Shown: positions 35,784-45,570, counted from the first letter of the stretch. The stretch: DNA of 64,000 nt from Sphingomonas changnyeongensis (GCF_009913435.1 NZ_CP047895.1:876501-940500); one strand, 5' to 3'. Translations and numbers: made by a program. Notes: generated by a model not told the origin, from the sequence alone.

Positions 35784-37293
35784 GTGACGTCTTCCCCGAA
35801 CTGGCTCGACCGGCGCGCGACCGCCATTGCCCTGATGCTGCTGGCGGCGCTGCCGCTGCTGTGGCCGCAGGTGCCGCCGCTGATCGACGTGATCGGCCAT
35901 ATGGGCCGGTACCGCGTCGAGACCGCGCGCGATGTCGCCTCACTCGCCACCGGCTTCGGCTTTGAATGGCGGCTGATCGGCAATCTGGGCATCGACCTGC
36001 TGATCCTGCCGCTCGCGCCGCTGATCGGGGTCGAGGCGGGCACCAAGCTGATCGTGATGCTGATCCCGGTGCTGACCGTCGCGGCGCTGCTGTGGCTGTC
36101 GCGCGAGGTGCATGGCCGGGTGCAGCCGCATCTGCTGTTCGCGCTGCCGCTGGCTTACGGCTTCCCGTTCCATTTCGGCTTCATCAATTTCTGCCTGTCG
36201 GTCGCGCTGTCGCTGGCGGCGCTCGCGCTGTGGATCCGGCTCGGGCGGCAGGACAGGCTCAGGCTGCGCGCCGGGCTGTTCCTGGTCATCGGCGCGCTGC
36301 TCTGGGTCGTCCATATGGTCGGCTGGGGGATGCTGGGCATCGGCGCGTTCGGGGCGGAGTTCGTCCGCCTGCGCCGCGCCGGGCGCGGCGTGGTGGCGGC
36401 GGGGCTGGGGGCAGGCATTGCCTGCCTGCCGCTGGCCGCCGCGTTCGGGCTGATGGCGCTCGTCAAAAGCGAATCGCCCCAGGCGCGCAGCTGGGATTTC
36501 TTCAACTGGGGGCCAAGCTCTACTGGGTGCTGTCGCTGCTGCGCGACCGGTGGCGCGATCTCGACATCATTTCGGCCGGCATCGTCTATCTGATGATCCT
36601 GACCGCCTTGGTCGACCGGCGGCTGCGGGTCGATCCGGTGCTGGCGCTGCCAGCGCTGCTCGGGCTGGGGGTGTTCGTGCTGATGCCGCGCGTCGCGGTC
36701 GGCTCGGCCTATGCCGATATGCGGCTTTTGCCCTGGATCGCGATGCTGGCGCTCGCCGCCGTCGCGGTCCGCCCCGGCCATGCGCGGCTGGCGACGGTGA
36801 TCGCGGTCGCGGGCCTGGCCTTTGTCGGGCTGCGCGCCGGCGCGACGACGGCGAGTTTCCTGCTTTACGACCGGCTGCACCGGGACGAGGCGCGCGCGCT
36901 CGATCATCTGCCGCGCGGCGCGCCGGTGCTGTCGCTGGTCGCGCGCAACTGCCGCTGGGAATGGACGACCGCCCGGACCGAGCATCTGCCCGCACTCGCC
37001 ATCGTGCGCCGCGATTCCTTCACCAACGACCAGTGGGCGGTCGACAATGCCCAGCTGATCAGCATCCGCCAGCCGGGCGTCGGCCGTTATGGCCGCGATC
37101 CGTCGCACATCGTCTTCCCCAAATGGTGCCGGGGCGGCGAAGGCTCGGATCTCGACCGCGCGGCTGCCGAGTTCAACCGCCAGGCCTTTGACTATCTCTG
37201 GACGATCCATGCCCCGCCGGGGCGGTGCGCGCCGCCGATCTGACGCTGGTCTGGACGAATGGCCGCTCCGCGCTCTACCGGGTGGTGAAATAG
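35784..37293 (+). CDS. Polytopic membrane protein of the glycosylation locus, frameshifted twice
   Basis: GTG 35784, with GAGG upstream. With two bases restored the product is about 503 aa and has roughly 10 hydrophobic segments. The first break is at the G5 run 36508-36512: a sixth G gives FFNWGAKLYWVLSLL. The second is at G4 37219-37222: a fifth G gives APPGAVRAADLTLVWTNG and the natural end SALYRVVK before TAG 37293. It lacks the DD loop of its neighbours, carrying IDVIGHMGRYRVE instead. The C-terminal soluble part (WAVDNAQLISIRQPG) resembles other sphingomonad membrane proteins of unknown function. An envelope role is inferred from neighbours. Confidence 0.6.
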
Positions 37294-37304
37294 GAAACCC
37301 CGCC

Positions 37305-38366
37305 ATGCGCCGCCCGGATCAGTCGTCAGCCCCGTCGCCCCTGCTGTCCATCGTCGTCCCCTGCTACAATGAGGAGGCGTGCCTGCCCGAGCTGCACCGC
37401 CGCCTGTCTGCGGCGGCGCGCGCGGCGGTGGGCGACGCGCATGAAATCGTGCTCGTCAATGACGGGTCGCGCGATGCCAGCTGGCGGGTGATGCAGACGC
37501 TGGCCGCCGCCGATCCCCATGTCGTTGCGGTCAACCTGTCGCGCAATCACGGCCATCAGCTGGCGCTGACCGCAGGGCTCGATCTGTGTGGCGGCGCGCG
37601 CATCCTGATCATCGATGCCGATCTGCAGGACCCGCCTGAGCTGCTGGGCGCGATGATGGCCGAAATGGACGCGGCCGAGGCCGATGTCGTCTATGCGGTG
37701 CGCCGCCAGCGCGAGGGCGAGACCTGGTTCAAGCGGGCGAGCGCTGCCGGTTTCTACCGGCTGCTGTCGCGGCTGTCGCCGACGCCGATCCCGGTCGATA
37801 CCGGCGATTTCCGGCTGATGAGCCGCCGCGCGCTCGACGCGCTGCTCAGCCTGCCCGAACAGGCGCGCTTCATCCGCGGCATGGTGGCGTGGATCGGCTT
37901 CCGCCAGGTCCCGTTCCTTTATGATCGGGCCGAGCGTCATGCCGGCACGTCCAAATATCCGCTGGCGAAGATGATCGCCTTCGCGCTCGATGCGGTGACC
38001 GGATTTTCGGTCGCGCCGCTGCGGCTGGCGAGCCATTTCGGCCTCTGGCTGGGGGCCGCGTCGGTGCTGCTGCTCGGCTATATCCTGATCGCCTGGGCGC
38101 GCGGGGCGACGGTCGAGGGCTGGACCTCGCTGATGTTCGTCGTCGTGACGCTGGGCGCGGTGCAGATGTTCGTGCTCGGCATGATCGGCGAATATCTGGG
38201 CCGGCTCTATATCGAGGCGAAGCGGCGGCCGCTCTATCTGGTCGCCGACATTGTCGGCGGCGACCATGACGGCCGCCGCGCCTCGGCCCGGCTGGGCTAT
38301 GTCGCGGGCGATGCGATGGCGACGAACGACACGCCCGGCGGCATCGGCACGCGCCCGACCAGATAG
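37305..38366 (+). CDS. Family 2 glycosyltransferase, GtrB/ArnC-type polyprenyl-phosphate transferase
   Basis: 353 aa from ATG 37305. LLSIVVPCYNEEACLPELHRR near residue 15 and VLVNDGSRDASW open the GT-A domain. IIDADLQDPPELL near 105 has the DXD-like Asp, and GDFRLMSRRALDAL near 170 is conserved. Two C-terminal membrane segments near 240-262 and 275-300 anchor it, as in GtrB, ArnC and DPM1-like enzymes. It would make undecaprenyl-phosphate-sugar, the donor for GT-C enzymes on the outer face of the inner membrane. Its 3' end overlaps the convergent methyltransferase gene by 70 bases. Confidence 0.88.
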   Translation: MRRPDQSSAPSPLLSIVVPCYNEEACLPELHRRLSAAARAAVGDAHEIVLVNDGSRDASWRVMQTLAAADPHVVAVNLSRNHGHQLALTAGLDLCGGARILIIDADLQDPPELLGAMMAEMDAAEADVVYAVRRQREGETWFKRASAAGFYRLLSRLSPTPIPVDTGDFRLMSRRALDALLSLPEQARFIRGMVAWIGFRQVPFLYDRAERHAGTSKYPLAKMIAFALDAVTGFSVAPLRLASHFGLWLGAASVLLLGYILIAWARGATVEGWTSLMFVVVTLGAVQMFVLGMIGEYLGRLYIEAKRRPLYLVADIVGGDHDGRRASARLGYVAGDAMATNDTPGGIGTRPTR

Positions 38367-39027
38367 CGTTCCAGCCCGAATATCCCCTCGAACAGCGCAT
38401 TGAGCGGCGCGGGCGGCAGCGCGTCGTCGCTCGACGTGCGGCCGGTCAGCCGCCCGGCGATGCGCGCCGCCGCTGCAAGCGGGAACAGCAGCGCGTTGAA
38501 CGGGCTGAACAGCTCAAGCTTCAGCCCGGCATCTGCGATCACCGCCTTGAGCGCGCGCGCGGTGTAGCGGCGCTGGTGATGATTGACCTCGTCATGCGCG
38601 CTCCACATCCAGGGATGGGCGGGGACGGTGATCAGGATCCGCCCGCCGGGCCTGAGCGTCTGAGCGATGCGGACCAGCGAGGCGCGGTCATCGACGACAT
38701 GTTCGATCACGTCGAGCACCGCGACCAGATCATAATGCGCGTCGGCGACGCCCGCGAGCGCGGGCAGCGGCGCGTCGAGCACCGGCTTGCCGAACCGGGC
38801 GCTCGCCAGCGCACGCGCCTCCGCATCGATCTCGATCCCGTCGACGCTGCCGAACCGGGCGAGCATGGCGAGGTTGTGGCCGGTGCCGCAGCCGATTTCG
38901 AGCAGCCGGGCATTGGCGGGCAGGGGATGTGGCGGGCGATCAGCCCAGCCAGGATCTCGCGCCGGGCGCGATACCACCAGTGGCGGCTGTCCAGCTCCGC
39001 CATGCGGTCATAGACGATGCGTTCCAT
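38297..39027 (-). CDS. Class I SAM-dependent methyltransferase, frameshifted
   Basis: With one base restored the product is 243 aa. It begins MERIVYDRMAELDSRHWWYRARR, a start common to sphingomonad methyltransferases, and after the break continues ANARLLEIGCGTGHNLAMLARF (motif I), VLDVIEHVVDDRASL (motif II region) and RPGGRILITVPAHPWMWS. The break is at the plus-strand G4 run 38923-38926; a fifth base on the coding strand gives RHIPLPANARLL in frame. ATG 39027 overlaps the gtrA stop (ATGA), so it is co-translated with gtrA. Acceptor unknown, possibly a lipid-linked sugar. Confidence 0.75.
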
Positions 39028-39440
39028 CAGCCGAACACCCAGTTGCGGTTGAGCAGGAAGGTGACGACCGGCGTCACGAACACCATCGGCACCACCGCCC
39101 ACCATGGCTCGCCGCCCGCCAGGTCGGTCAGCGACCAGACCCACAGGCTGTTGAGGCTGAAGCTGACCAGCGAGACGATGACGAAGCGCCCGGTGGTGCG
39201 CGCCACATTGTCGCGCCGGCCATGGCCGCGAAAGCTCCAGCGGCTGTGCATGACATAGCCGATCAGCGCCGCGACCAGATAGGCAAGCACATTGGCGGCA
39301 AGCGGCGGCACGCCCATGAACTGCGCCGGCACCGCATAGACGGCCGCGCCCAAAAGGGTGACGAAGCCGCCGGTGATCAGGAATCGCACCAGCTGGCCAT
39401 AGAGCGCGCGCTGTTCGGGCGGAATCCGCGCCATCAGCAT
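39027..39440 (-). CDS. gtrA: GtrA-family membrane protein
   Basis: 137 aa from ATG 39440 (39434 also possible; the open frame to 39503 would overlap the divergent gene). Four hydrophobic segments (LVRFLITGGFVTLLGAAVY, AANVLAYLVAALIGYVMHS, FVIVSLVSFSLNSLWVW, VVPMVFVTPVVTFLLNRNWVF) fit GtrA exactly, including the terminal NRxWVF. GtrA proteins are thought to flip polyprenyl-phosphate-linked sugars. With the GtrB-like GT2 and the GT-C proteins nearby this makes a gtrABC-like set. Confidence 0.88.
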   Translation of the reverse strand: MLMARIPPEQRALYGQLVRFLITGGFVTLLGAAVYAVPAQFMGVPPLAANVLAYLVAALIGYVMHSRWSFRGHGRRDNVARTTGRFVIVSLVSFSLNSLWVWSLTDLAGGEPWWAVVPMVFVTPVVTFLLNRNWVFG

Positions 39441-39485
39441 ATCGAATGGTTCACCTTTCACGCCGACCGCCCTAATGCGCTCGTC

Positions 39486-41288
39486 ATGCAATGGGAACCG
39501 CAACGTCGCGCCGATGATCCGTTACAGCCGGTCTGGGACTGGCTGGGGCGGCACTGGCAGGCCGTGCTGGTGATCTGTTGGCTGCTGCTGTGCGCCTGGA
39601 TGCTGTCGGAGCGCGCGGGCGCGATCCGCGGCTTCGCCCTGCCCGACACCGACGACAATCTGCGCATGGCGCAGGTCCGCGCCTGGCTGGCCGGGCAGGA
39701 CTGGTTCGACCTTCGCCAGATGAAGCTCAACCCGCCGGGCGGCTTCAACATCCACTGGTCGCGGATCGTCGATCTGCCGATCGCGGCGCTGATCCTTGGC
39801 CTGCGCCCGTTCATCGGTGGGGCGATGGCGGAAAAGGCGGCGGTCGCGATCGCGCCGATGCTGCCGCTGCTGCTCGCGATGTTTTCGCTGGCGCTGGCCG
39901 CGCGGCGGCTGGTCGCGCCCGGCGCATGGCTGCTCGCTGCCGCGCTTTTGCCCTTTGCCCATGGCACGATGGGCATGTTCCGCCCGCTCAGGATCGATCA
40001 TCATGGCTGGCAGCTGGCGCTGCTCGCGCTCACCATCGCCGCACTGGCCGATCCGCGGCGCGGGCGCGGGGGCATGGTGGTGGGCATCGCCAGCGCAGTG
40101 TCGCTGGCGATCGGGCTTGAGCTGCTGCCCTATATCGCGGTCGCAGGGGCCTCGATCGTGCTGCGCTGGGTCGTCCATGCCGATGCGCGGCCGCGCATGC
40201 TTGCCTATGCGCTGTCCTTCGGGCTGGCGACGATTATCGCCTATGTCGTCTTTGCCTCCTATGCCAATCGCCAGCCGCTGTGCGACGCGCTGACCCCGGT
40301 GTGGCTGACGACGGTTGCGGTCGCCTGTCTGGCGGTTGCCGCCATCGGGATCGCCCCGGCCGAGACATGGCGCGGCCGCTTGCTGTTCGCGGGCTTTGCC
40401 GGGGCGGCGACGCTCGCTTTTTTCTGGTTCGCCTGGCCCGGCTGCCATGGCCGGCCCGAGGGCGTGTCGCCCGAACTCTACCGGCTGTGGCTGGGCAATG
40501 TCCGTGAGGCCAAGCCGCTGTTCGCGCAGGACTGGCCGCTGTTCACCGGGCTGTCGGTGCTGCCGGCGCTGGGGCTGGGCGGGGCGGCTTACTGCCTGTG
40601 GCGTGCGCGCGGCACCGAGACGGTCTATCCCTGGCTGTCGGTGATCGTGATGTCGCTGTTCTCGGTCGCCATGCTGGTCTGGCAGGTGCGCGCCGGGCCG
40701 GCGTCGCAGCTGATCGGCCTGTTCGGCTGCGCCGGGATGGTGTGGACGCTGGTGCTGCGCGCGCGCGCCTCGACCCGGCTGCTCGTGCGGGTCATTGTGC
40801 CGGCGGGGCTGCTGTGCGCGGTTCCTGCGGCAAGCCTGGTCGGCGCGCTGCCTATCTATCCCAAATCGCGCCCCGGCCCGCTGCGCGCCAAGATCAACCG
40901 CGCCAGCCGGCTGTGCCCGACGCTGGCCGCGCTGGCCCCCATAGGCCGCCTGCCGGCGACGACCATCTTCACCTTTGTCGATCTCGGCCCCCGGCTGATC
41001 ACCGTCACGCATCACAAGGCGATTGCCGGCCCGTACCACCGCAATGGCGACGCGATCCTCGACGTCCATCACGCCTTTGACGGCACGCCGGAGCGCGCGC
41101 GCGCGATCATCCGCGCGCATGGCGCGACGCATCTGCTGGTCTGCCCCTATCTGCCCGAATCGACGGTCTACAAGGCGCGCAGCCCCAAGGGCTTTTACGC
41201 ACGGCTGGAGCGCGGGGAGCGGTTCGACTGGCTGGAGCCCGTCACCCTGCCCGCAAAATCGCCCTATTGGCTGTGGCGGCTGCGTTAG
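39486..41288 (+). CDS. GT-C-like polytopic membrane protein (intact paralogue of 34020-35773)
   Basis: 600 aa from ATG 39486, 45 bases from the divergent gtrA start. About 11 membrane segments precede a C-terminal soluble domain of about 130 residues (LITVTHHKAIAGPYHRNGDAI...). The loop after helix 1 has DTDDNLRMAQVRAWLAGQ and NPPGGFNIHWSRIVDLP, with an Asp pair placed like the catalytic acidic residues of GT-C enzymes. RIDHHGWQL near residue 175 is also distinctive. It is probably the GtrC-like transferase using the lipid-P-sugar made by the GT2. Annotation as glycosyltransferase is inference. Confidence 0.68.
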   Translation: MQWEPQRRADDPLQPVWDWLGRHWQAVLVICWLLLCAWMLSERAGAIRGFALPDTDDNLRMAQVRAWLAGQDWFDLRQMKLNPPGGFNIHWSRIVDLPIAALILGLRPFIGGAMAEKAAVAIAPMLPLLLAMFSLALAARRLVAPGAWLLAAALLPFAHGTMGMFRPLRIDHHGWQLALLALTIAALADPRRGRGGMVVGIASAVSLAIGLELLPYIAVAGASIVLRWVVHADARPRMLAYALSFGLATIIAYVVFASYANRQPLCDALTPVWLTTVAVACLAVAAIGIAPAETWRGRLLFAGFAGAATLAFFWFAWPGCHGRPEGVSPELYRLWLGNVREAKPLFAQDWPLFTGLSVLPALGLGGAAYCLWRARGTETVYPWLSVIVMSLFSVAMLVWQVRAGPASQLIGLFGCAGMVWTLVLRARASTRLLVRVIVPAGLLCAVPAASLVGALPIYPKSRPGPLRAKINRASRLCPTLAALAPIGRLPATTIFTFVDLGPRLITVTHHKAIAGPYHRNGDAILDVHHAFDGTPERARAIIRAHGATHLLVCPYLPESTVYKARSPKGFYARLERGERFDWLEPVTLPAKSPYWLWRLR

Positions 41289-41335
41289 AGCGGTTTCCAG
41301 TCGGCGGAATCACCTGACGGCTCGAAAACCGCTCT
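41287..41335. terminator. Inverted repeat between convergent GT-C and marC genes
   Basis: AGAGCGGTTT (41287-41296) pairs with AAACCGCTCT (41326-41335) around a 29-base loop. It begins inside the GT-C stop codon and ends within the last bases before the marC stop, exactly between converging genes. The AGAGCGGTTTnC/GnAAACCGCTCT word is common as an intergenic element in alphaproteobacteria. It may stop transcription in both directions or be a REP-like sequence. Confidence 0.55.
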
Positions 41336-41954
41336 AGCTGAGCGCGCCGCGAATGCCGTCGATCACGAACTGGACGGCCAGCGCCGCCAGGATGACGCCG
41401 AGCACGCGGGTGATCATCGCCTCGATCTTGTGGCCGACCAGCCGCATCAGCGGCCCGGCGACCAGCAGCGCCACCATGGTGAGCAGCAGCACGCCGCCCA
41501 GCGCCGCCAGCACGGTCAGGCTTTCCGACCATCCGGTGCCGCGCGACATCAGCAGCATGGCGCTGGCGATCGATCCGGGCCCGGCGATCATCGGGATGCC
41601 CATCGGAAACACCGACACATCCTCGATCGCGGGCTGGGCCTTCACCTCCTCGGCACGCGATTCGCGGCGTTCCTGGCGCTTCTCGAACACCATTTCGAGC
41701 GCGATCAGGAACAGCATCACCCCGCCCGCGATGCGGAATGCATCAAGGCTGATGCCCAGCGCGCGCAGGAACACCTCGCCGAAAATCGCAAAGGCGAACA
41801 GGATGGCGGCGGCGACCATGACCGACCGGATCGCCATCGCGCGGCGGTGCGCGGGCGTCGCGCCCGCGGTCAGGCTGGCGAAGATCGGCGCGCAGCCCGG
41901 CGGGTCGATGACGACGAAAAACGTCGCAAAGGCGGAGGCGAACAGCTCGATCAT
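41334..41954 (-). CDS. marC: MarC-family integral membrane protein
   Basis: 206 aa with six hydrophobic segments. FFVVIDPPGCAPIFASLTAG near the start and PMGIPMIAGPGSIASAML near residue 115 are the two MarC/UPF0056 signature half-repeats. Family function is unsettled; the old link to multiple antibiotic resistance has not held, so no transport substrate is claimed. It is followed upstream by folD, yggT and argB on the same strand, a common alphaproteobacterial order. Confidence 0.9.
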   Translation of the reverse strand: MIELFASAFATFFVVIDPPGCAPIFASLTAGATPAHRRAMAIRSVMVAAAILFAFAIFGEVFLRALGISLDAFRIAGGVMLFLIALEMVFEKRQERRESRAEEVKAQPAIEDVSVFPMGIPMIAGPGSIASAMLLMSRGTGWSESLTVLAALGGVLLLTMVALLVAGPLMRLVGHKIEAMITRVLGVILAALAVQFVIDGIRGALS

Positions 41955-41961
41955 CGGGTCG

Positions 41962-42852
41962 TCACAGCCCGGCGGGGATCGGCTGGCCGTGGCGGCGGCA
42001 GGCCGACACCAGGGTGTTGCGCAGCAGCACGGCGATGGTCATCGGGCCGACGCCGCGCGGCACCGGGGTGATCGCGCCGGCAACCGCGCGCGCTGAATCG
42101 AAATCGACATCGCCGACCAGCCGGGTCTTGCCCGGCTCGGCCCCCGCGACGCGGTTGATCCCGACATCGATGACGGTCGCGCCGGGTTTCAGCCAGTCGC
42201 CCTTGACCATCAGCGGCCGGCCGACGGCGGCGACGACGATATCGGCGCGGCGGCACAGCGCCGGCAGGTCGCGGGTGCGCGAATGGGCGATGGTCACGGT
42301 CGCGCTTTCGGCGAGCAGCAGCTGCGCCATCGGCTTGCCGACGATGTTGGACCGGCCGATCACCACCGCATCCAGCCCCGACAGGTCGCCCAGCTCGGCC
42401 TTCAGCAGCATCAGGCAGCCAAGCGGTGTGCAGGGGACGAACCCGTCCAGCCCGATCCCCAGCCGCCCGACATTGAGCGCGTGAAAGCCGTCGACATCCT
42501 TGTCCGGGTCGATCGCGTCGATCACCGCCTGGGCGTCGATCTGCGCGGGCAGCGGCAGCTGGACGAGGATGCCGTCAACCGCGGGATCGGCATTCAGCCG
42601 GGCGATGAGCGCGAGCAGCGAATCCTGTTCGGTTTCGGCGGGCAGCCGGTATTCGGTGCCGGCCATGCCGGCCTCGCGCGTCGCCTTGCCCTTGGCGCCG
42701 ACATAGACCTGGCTTGCCGGATCCTCGCCGACCAGCACCACCGCCAGGCCCGGCGCGCGGCCGATCCGTGCCTTGAGCGCTTCGGCCCCTTCGGCCACCC
42801 GGGCGCGCAGCCCGGCGGCAAAGCCATGCCCGTCGATGATCCGCGCCGCCAT
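41962..42852 (-). CDS. folD: Bifunctional methylene-THF dehydrogenase / methenyl-THF cyclohydrolase
   Basis: 296 aa. [17 protein letters not shown] near residue 45 contains the catalytic Tyr and Lys. [12 protein letters not shown] near 97 and [17 protein letters not shown] near 165 (NADP-binding) are classic FolD motifs, followed by [18 protein letters not shown] near 265. It interconverts 5,10-methylene-THF and 10-formyl-THF, feeding purine synthesis and formylation. The start is ATG 42852, ten bases after yggT. Confidence 0.96.
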   Translation of the reverse strand: MAARIIDGHGFAAGLRARVAEGAEALKARIGRAPGLAVVLVGEDPASQVYVGAKGKATREAGMAGTEYRLPAETEQDSLLALIARLNADPAVDGILVQLPLPAQIDAQAVIDAIDPDKDVDGFHALNVGRLGIGLDGFVPCTPLGCLMLLKAELGDLSGLDAVVIGRSNIVGKPMAQLLLAESATVTIAHSRTRDLPALCRRADIVVAAVGRPLMVKGDWLKPGATVIDVGINRVAGAEPGKTRLVGDVDFDSARAVAGAITPVPRGVGPMTIAVLLRNTLVSACRRHGQPIPAGL

Positions 42853-42862
42853 CGTCCGCCCC

Positions 42863-43159
42863 TCAGACGCCCAGATACATGGAGGCGAGCTGGGTGCGGA
42901 GCAGCCGGTCGATCAGGCCGATCACCAGCAGCACCACCAGCGGCGACAGGTCGAGCGCGCCGAGATCGGGCAGGATGCGCCGGATCGGCCGGTAGAGCGG
43001 GGTCGTCAGCCGGTCGAGCGCCTCGAAGATCGACCGCACGACATCGTTATAGGTGTTGATCACGTTGAACGCGACCAGCCAGGACAGCACCGCCTGGATG
43101 ATGATGATCCACCAGATAATGTTGATGATGTAGAGCAGGGCGGTCAGGATCAGGGTCAT
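42863..43159 (-). CDS. yggT: YggT-family membrane protein
   Basis: 98 aa, two hydrophobic segments ([23 protein letters not shown] and [17 protein letters not shown]) joined by a loop with [23 protein letters not shown], the YggT/Ycf19 signature PxxRPxRRxxPxxG-xDxSP. In plants and cyanobacteria relatives help assemble membrane complexes; in proteobacteria a role in osmotic stress has been suggested. It sits between argB and folD. Confidence 0.93.
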   Translation of the reverse strand: MTLILTALLYIINIIWWIIIIQAVLSWLVAFNVINTYNDVVRSIFEALDRLTTPLYRPIRRILPDLGALDLSPLVVLLVIGLIDRLLRTQLASMYLGV

Positions 43160-43218
43160 GTCGGGTCGTTATCCTTGATCTGTCGTCGGGTGCCAGGCGG
43201 TCGGTGGTCGGTCCCCGG

Positions 43219-44124
43219 TCACGCCCGGACGAGCGTGCCGACGCCGCGGTCGGTGAACATTTCGAGCAGCACCGCATGGGGCACGCGGCCGTCGAGGATC
43301 ACCGCCGCATCGACCCCGTTGGCCACGGCGTGCAGGCAGGTTTCCAGCTTGGGTATCATGCCCCCGCTGATCGTGCCATCCTCGCGCAGGCGGCGCACCT
43401 GATCGGGGCCGATATCGGTCAGCAGCTGGCCGGATTTGTCGAGCACACCCGCCACATCGGTCAGCAGGAACAGCCGCGCCGCGCCCAGCCCAGCAGCCAG
43501 AGCGCCGGCCATGGTGTCGGCATTGATGTTGTAGGTCTCGCCCTTGTCGTCGACGCCGATCGGCGCGACCACCGGGATCATGCCGGCGATTTCCAGATGA
43601 TCGATCAGCGTGGTGTCGACCGAAACCGGCGCGCCGACAAAGCCCAGATCGACGATCGTCTCCTCGTCGCGGTCGGCGTCATAGGTGACATGTTCGAGCT
43701 TTTCGGCGCGCACCAGCTTGCCGTCCTTGCCCGAAATGCCGACCGCCCGGCCGCCCGCCTGGTTGATCCAGGTGACGATTTCCTTGTTGATCGTGCCCGA
43801 CAGCACCATTTCGGCAACCGTCGCGGTTTCCGCGTCGGTCACGCGCAGGCCGTTCACAAACTCCGACTGGACGCCCAGTTTCTTGAGCATCGAGCCGATC
43901 TGCGGGCCGCCGCCATGGACGACGACCGGGTTGATGCCGATCGCCTTCAGCAGCACGACATCCTGGGCAAAGCTGGCGGCAAGCGCGGGATCGCCCATCG
44001 CATGGCCGCCATATTTGACGACAAAGGTCTGGCCGGCATAGCGCTGCATATAGGGCAGCGCCTCGATCAGAATGTCGGCGCGCGACACGGGTCCGGGCTC
44101 GGCAGGGTTCGGGGCAGGCGTCAT
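43219..44124 (-). CDS. argB: Acetylglutamate kinase
   Basis: 301 aa from ATG 44124, which overlaps the transporter stop as [16 protein letters not shown] near residue 36 (Lys), [17 protein letters not shown] near 65 and GLRVTD near 90 are ArgB motifs. [18 protein letters not shown] near 192 and [16 protein letters not shown] near 213 complete the amino-acid-kinase fold. It phosphorylates N-acetylglutamate, the second step of arginine synthesis and often the arginine-inhibited one. The open frame runs on upstream in this frame to 44919, but that is antisense-like sequence inside yhhQ. Confidence 0.96.
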   Translation of the reverse strand: MTPAPNPAEPGPVSRADILIEALPYMQRYAGQTFVVKYGGHAMGDPALAASFAQDVVLLKAIGINPVVVHGGGPQIGSMLKKLGVQSEFVNGLRVTDAETATVAEMVLSGTINKEIVTWINQAGGRAVGISGKDGKLVRAEKLEHVTYDADRDEETIVDLGFVGAPVSVDTTLIDHLEIAGMIPVVAPIGVDDKGETYNINADTMAGALAAGLGAARLFLLTDVAGVLDKSGQLLTDIGPDQVRRLREDGTISGGMIPKLETCLHAVANGVDAAVILDGRVPHAVLLEMFTDRGVGTLVRA

Positions 44125-44828
44125 CAGGCAATTTCCATCGGGCGGGCGTCGAGGCGGCGGGCAAGCCCCACCAATATATAGATGAGCGCCGGCACCAGCA
44201 GCGCCGACAGCGTGACCTTGGCCAGCATCTGCCCGGCGATCAGTTCGCCGATCGGGAAGACGCCGTAAAAGGCGATGGTGACGAACAGCAAGGTGTCGAC
44301 GATCTGCGACAGGATGCTGGCAATGCCGGCGCGCAGCCACAGCCCCCGGCTGCCCGCACCGCCCTTGCTGCCCTTCAGCCAGGAAAACAGCGTGACGTTC
44401 AGCGTCTGCGACGTGCCATAGGCGATGATGCCGCCCAGCCAGATCCGCCATGTCTGGCCCATCATCAGCTGGAAGGCGTCGCGATAGGCGGGGTCCATGT
44501 CGGGCGCGGGCGGCAGCGACCAGACGATCAGCGACAGCAGCAGCGACACGATCAGCGGCACGAACCCGATCCGCACCAGCCGGTTGGCGATCGCCTGTCC
44601 GTAAAGCTCGGCGACCGCGCTTGAAATCACGACCAGCAGCAGAAAGGCGAAAATGCCCGCCTCGACTGCCAGCGGCCCGATCGCCACCTGCTTGTTGCCA
44701 AGGACGCCGGCGATGCACACCATCCCGCCGTAAAGAATGGCGAACAGGAACAGCGACGGCGATGGCATCGGGGCCGGCGAAGCCGGGGGCATCGGGGCCG
44801 GCGAAGCCGGGGCGGCGGGTTCGGTCAT
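44124..44828 (-). CDS. yhhQ: Queuosine precursor transporter (YhhQ family)
   Basis: 234 aa from ATG 44828. After a repetitive Pro/Ala stretch ([15 protein letters not shown]) come six membrane segments. [21 protein letters not shown] and [17 protein letters not shown] near residues 45-80 match the Vut_1/YhhQ family, with the conserved Glu in AEh[21 protein letters not shown] near 185 is also typical. It would import preQ0/preQ1 for tRNA queuosine. An in-frame extension to 45119 reads through repeat A and is not family-like. Confidence 0.88.
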   Translation of the reverse strand: MTEPAAPASPAPMPPASPAPMPSPSLFLFAILYGGMVCIAGVLGNKQVAIGPLAVEAGIFAFLLLVVISSAVAELYGQAIANRLVRIGFVPLIVSLLLSLIVWSLPPAPDMDPAYRDAFQLMMGQTWRIWLGGIIAYGTSQTLNVTLFSWLKGSKGGAGSRGLWLRAGIASILSQIVDTLLFVTIAFYGVFPIGELIAGQMLAKVTLSALLVPALIYILVGLARRLDARPMEIA

Positions 44829-44850
44829 GGCGCCTGCTAACGGGTTTGCG

Positions 44851-45053
44851 CGGCGGGGTCCATATTGGCGGGGCGGCGGTCCACGCCCTTGACCTCGCTC
44901 CGGTGCTCCGCGCGGGCATGCAGGTGCGAGACGTCGGGGCTTCTTTGGCTTATGGGATTTGGCCTTTGTCCCAAAGTCCCGAGCCTCGGCAACAGTCCGC
45001 TTTTGCACCTCTTTCGAAAAAACTTGACAGTCTGAAACCGACCCCGAAGCGGT
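44851..45053. repeat. Direct repeat A (left flank of cargo 1)
   Basis: Matches 45833-46035 over 203 bases without indels and about 16 substitutions. It starts CGGCGGGGTCCATATTGGCG, contains the run TTCTTTGGCTTATGGGATTT and ends near CCGACCCC. It codes for nothing convincing; the minus-strand reading gives a long open frame only because it is stop-poor. Confidence 0.88.
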
Positions 45054-45093
45054 CATTAGCAAGGGCGCTGAGACTGTTGCAGCTAATGGCAGG

Positions 45094-45512
45094 TCAACGC
45101 GGCTCCACCGAAGGAACAACTACGGTAGGACGGTAGGCCTGATCGATGAAGCTGAGGCACCAATTCATAGTTAGAAACAAGCCCGCTTCGCTTTGGGGAT
45201 CGATCCTGATCCGGCAGATGTAATCGTCCCCTTCGGCATTAGGGGCATCGTGATAAAGGTATGCAATTGCTGCCTCACCTGCCCCATACTGGAGGGTTGT
45301 CATGGCTATTTGACCACCCTGTGAATGCTGGCGGGCCGAGGTCGTGCGCTTCAACGGTTCAGGTTCCTGGTCAATCAGCTGCTCAAGGGTTGCCTTGGTC
45401 TCCTCAGCAGAGGGGCACGAAAGATGTCAGCTTCATGGCCCCCTCGGTCTTCGTTCGAGAAAGAGAACGCTGGGGCTAGGGACGCGCCAACAAGCAGCAA
45501 GAGCTTGAACAC
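45094..45512 (-). CDS. Small secreted hypothetical protein, frameshifted (cargo 1)
   Basis: GTG 45512 follows AAGGAG with a seven-base spacer. The start encodes a clear signal peptide, FKLLLLVGASLAPAFSFS. The frame then breaks; adding one base at the G4 run 45412-45415 joins HEADIFRAP to SAEETKATLEQLIDQEPE and on to the stop at 45094, giving 139 aa. The mature part has two Cys (YICRI and NWCLSF). No family is recognised. It lies between repeats A and C, and its base composition is visibly less GC-rich than that of the flanking core genes, suggesting transfer. Confidence 0.55.
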
Positions 45513-45570
45513 ACGACATCTCCTTCCGAACCTGGCAGCCCACTGGTTACATGAAGTAGTGGCAGAAAAC

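Noticed and set aside
44829..45119. N-terminal extension of the YhhQ protein through repeat A
   Set aside because: The added 97 residues derive from a repeat also present at 45.8 kb, lack YhhQ similarity, and ATG 44828 gives the family length.
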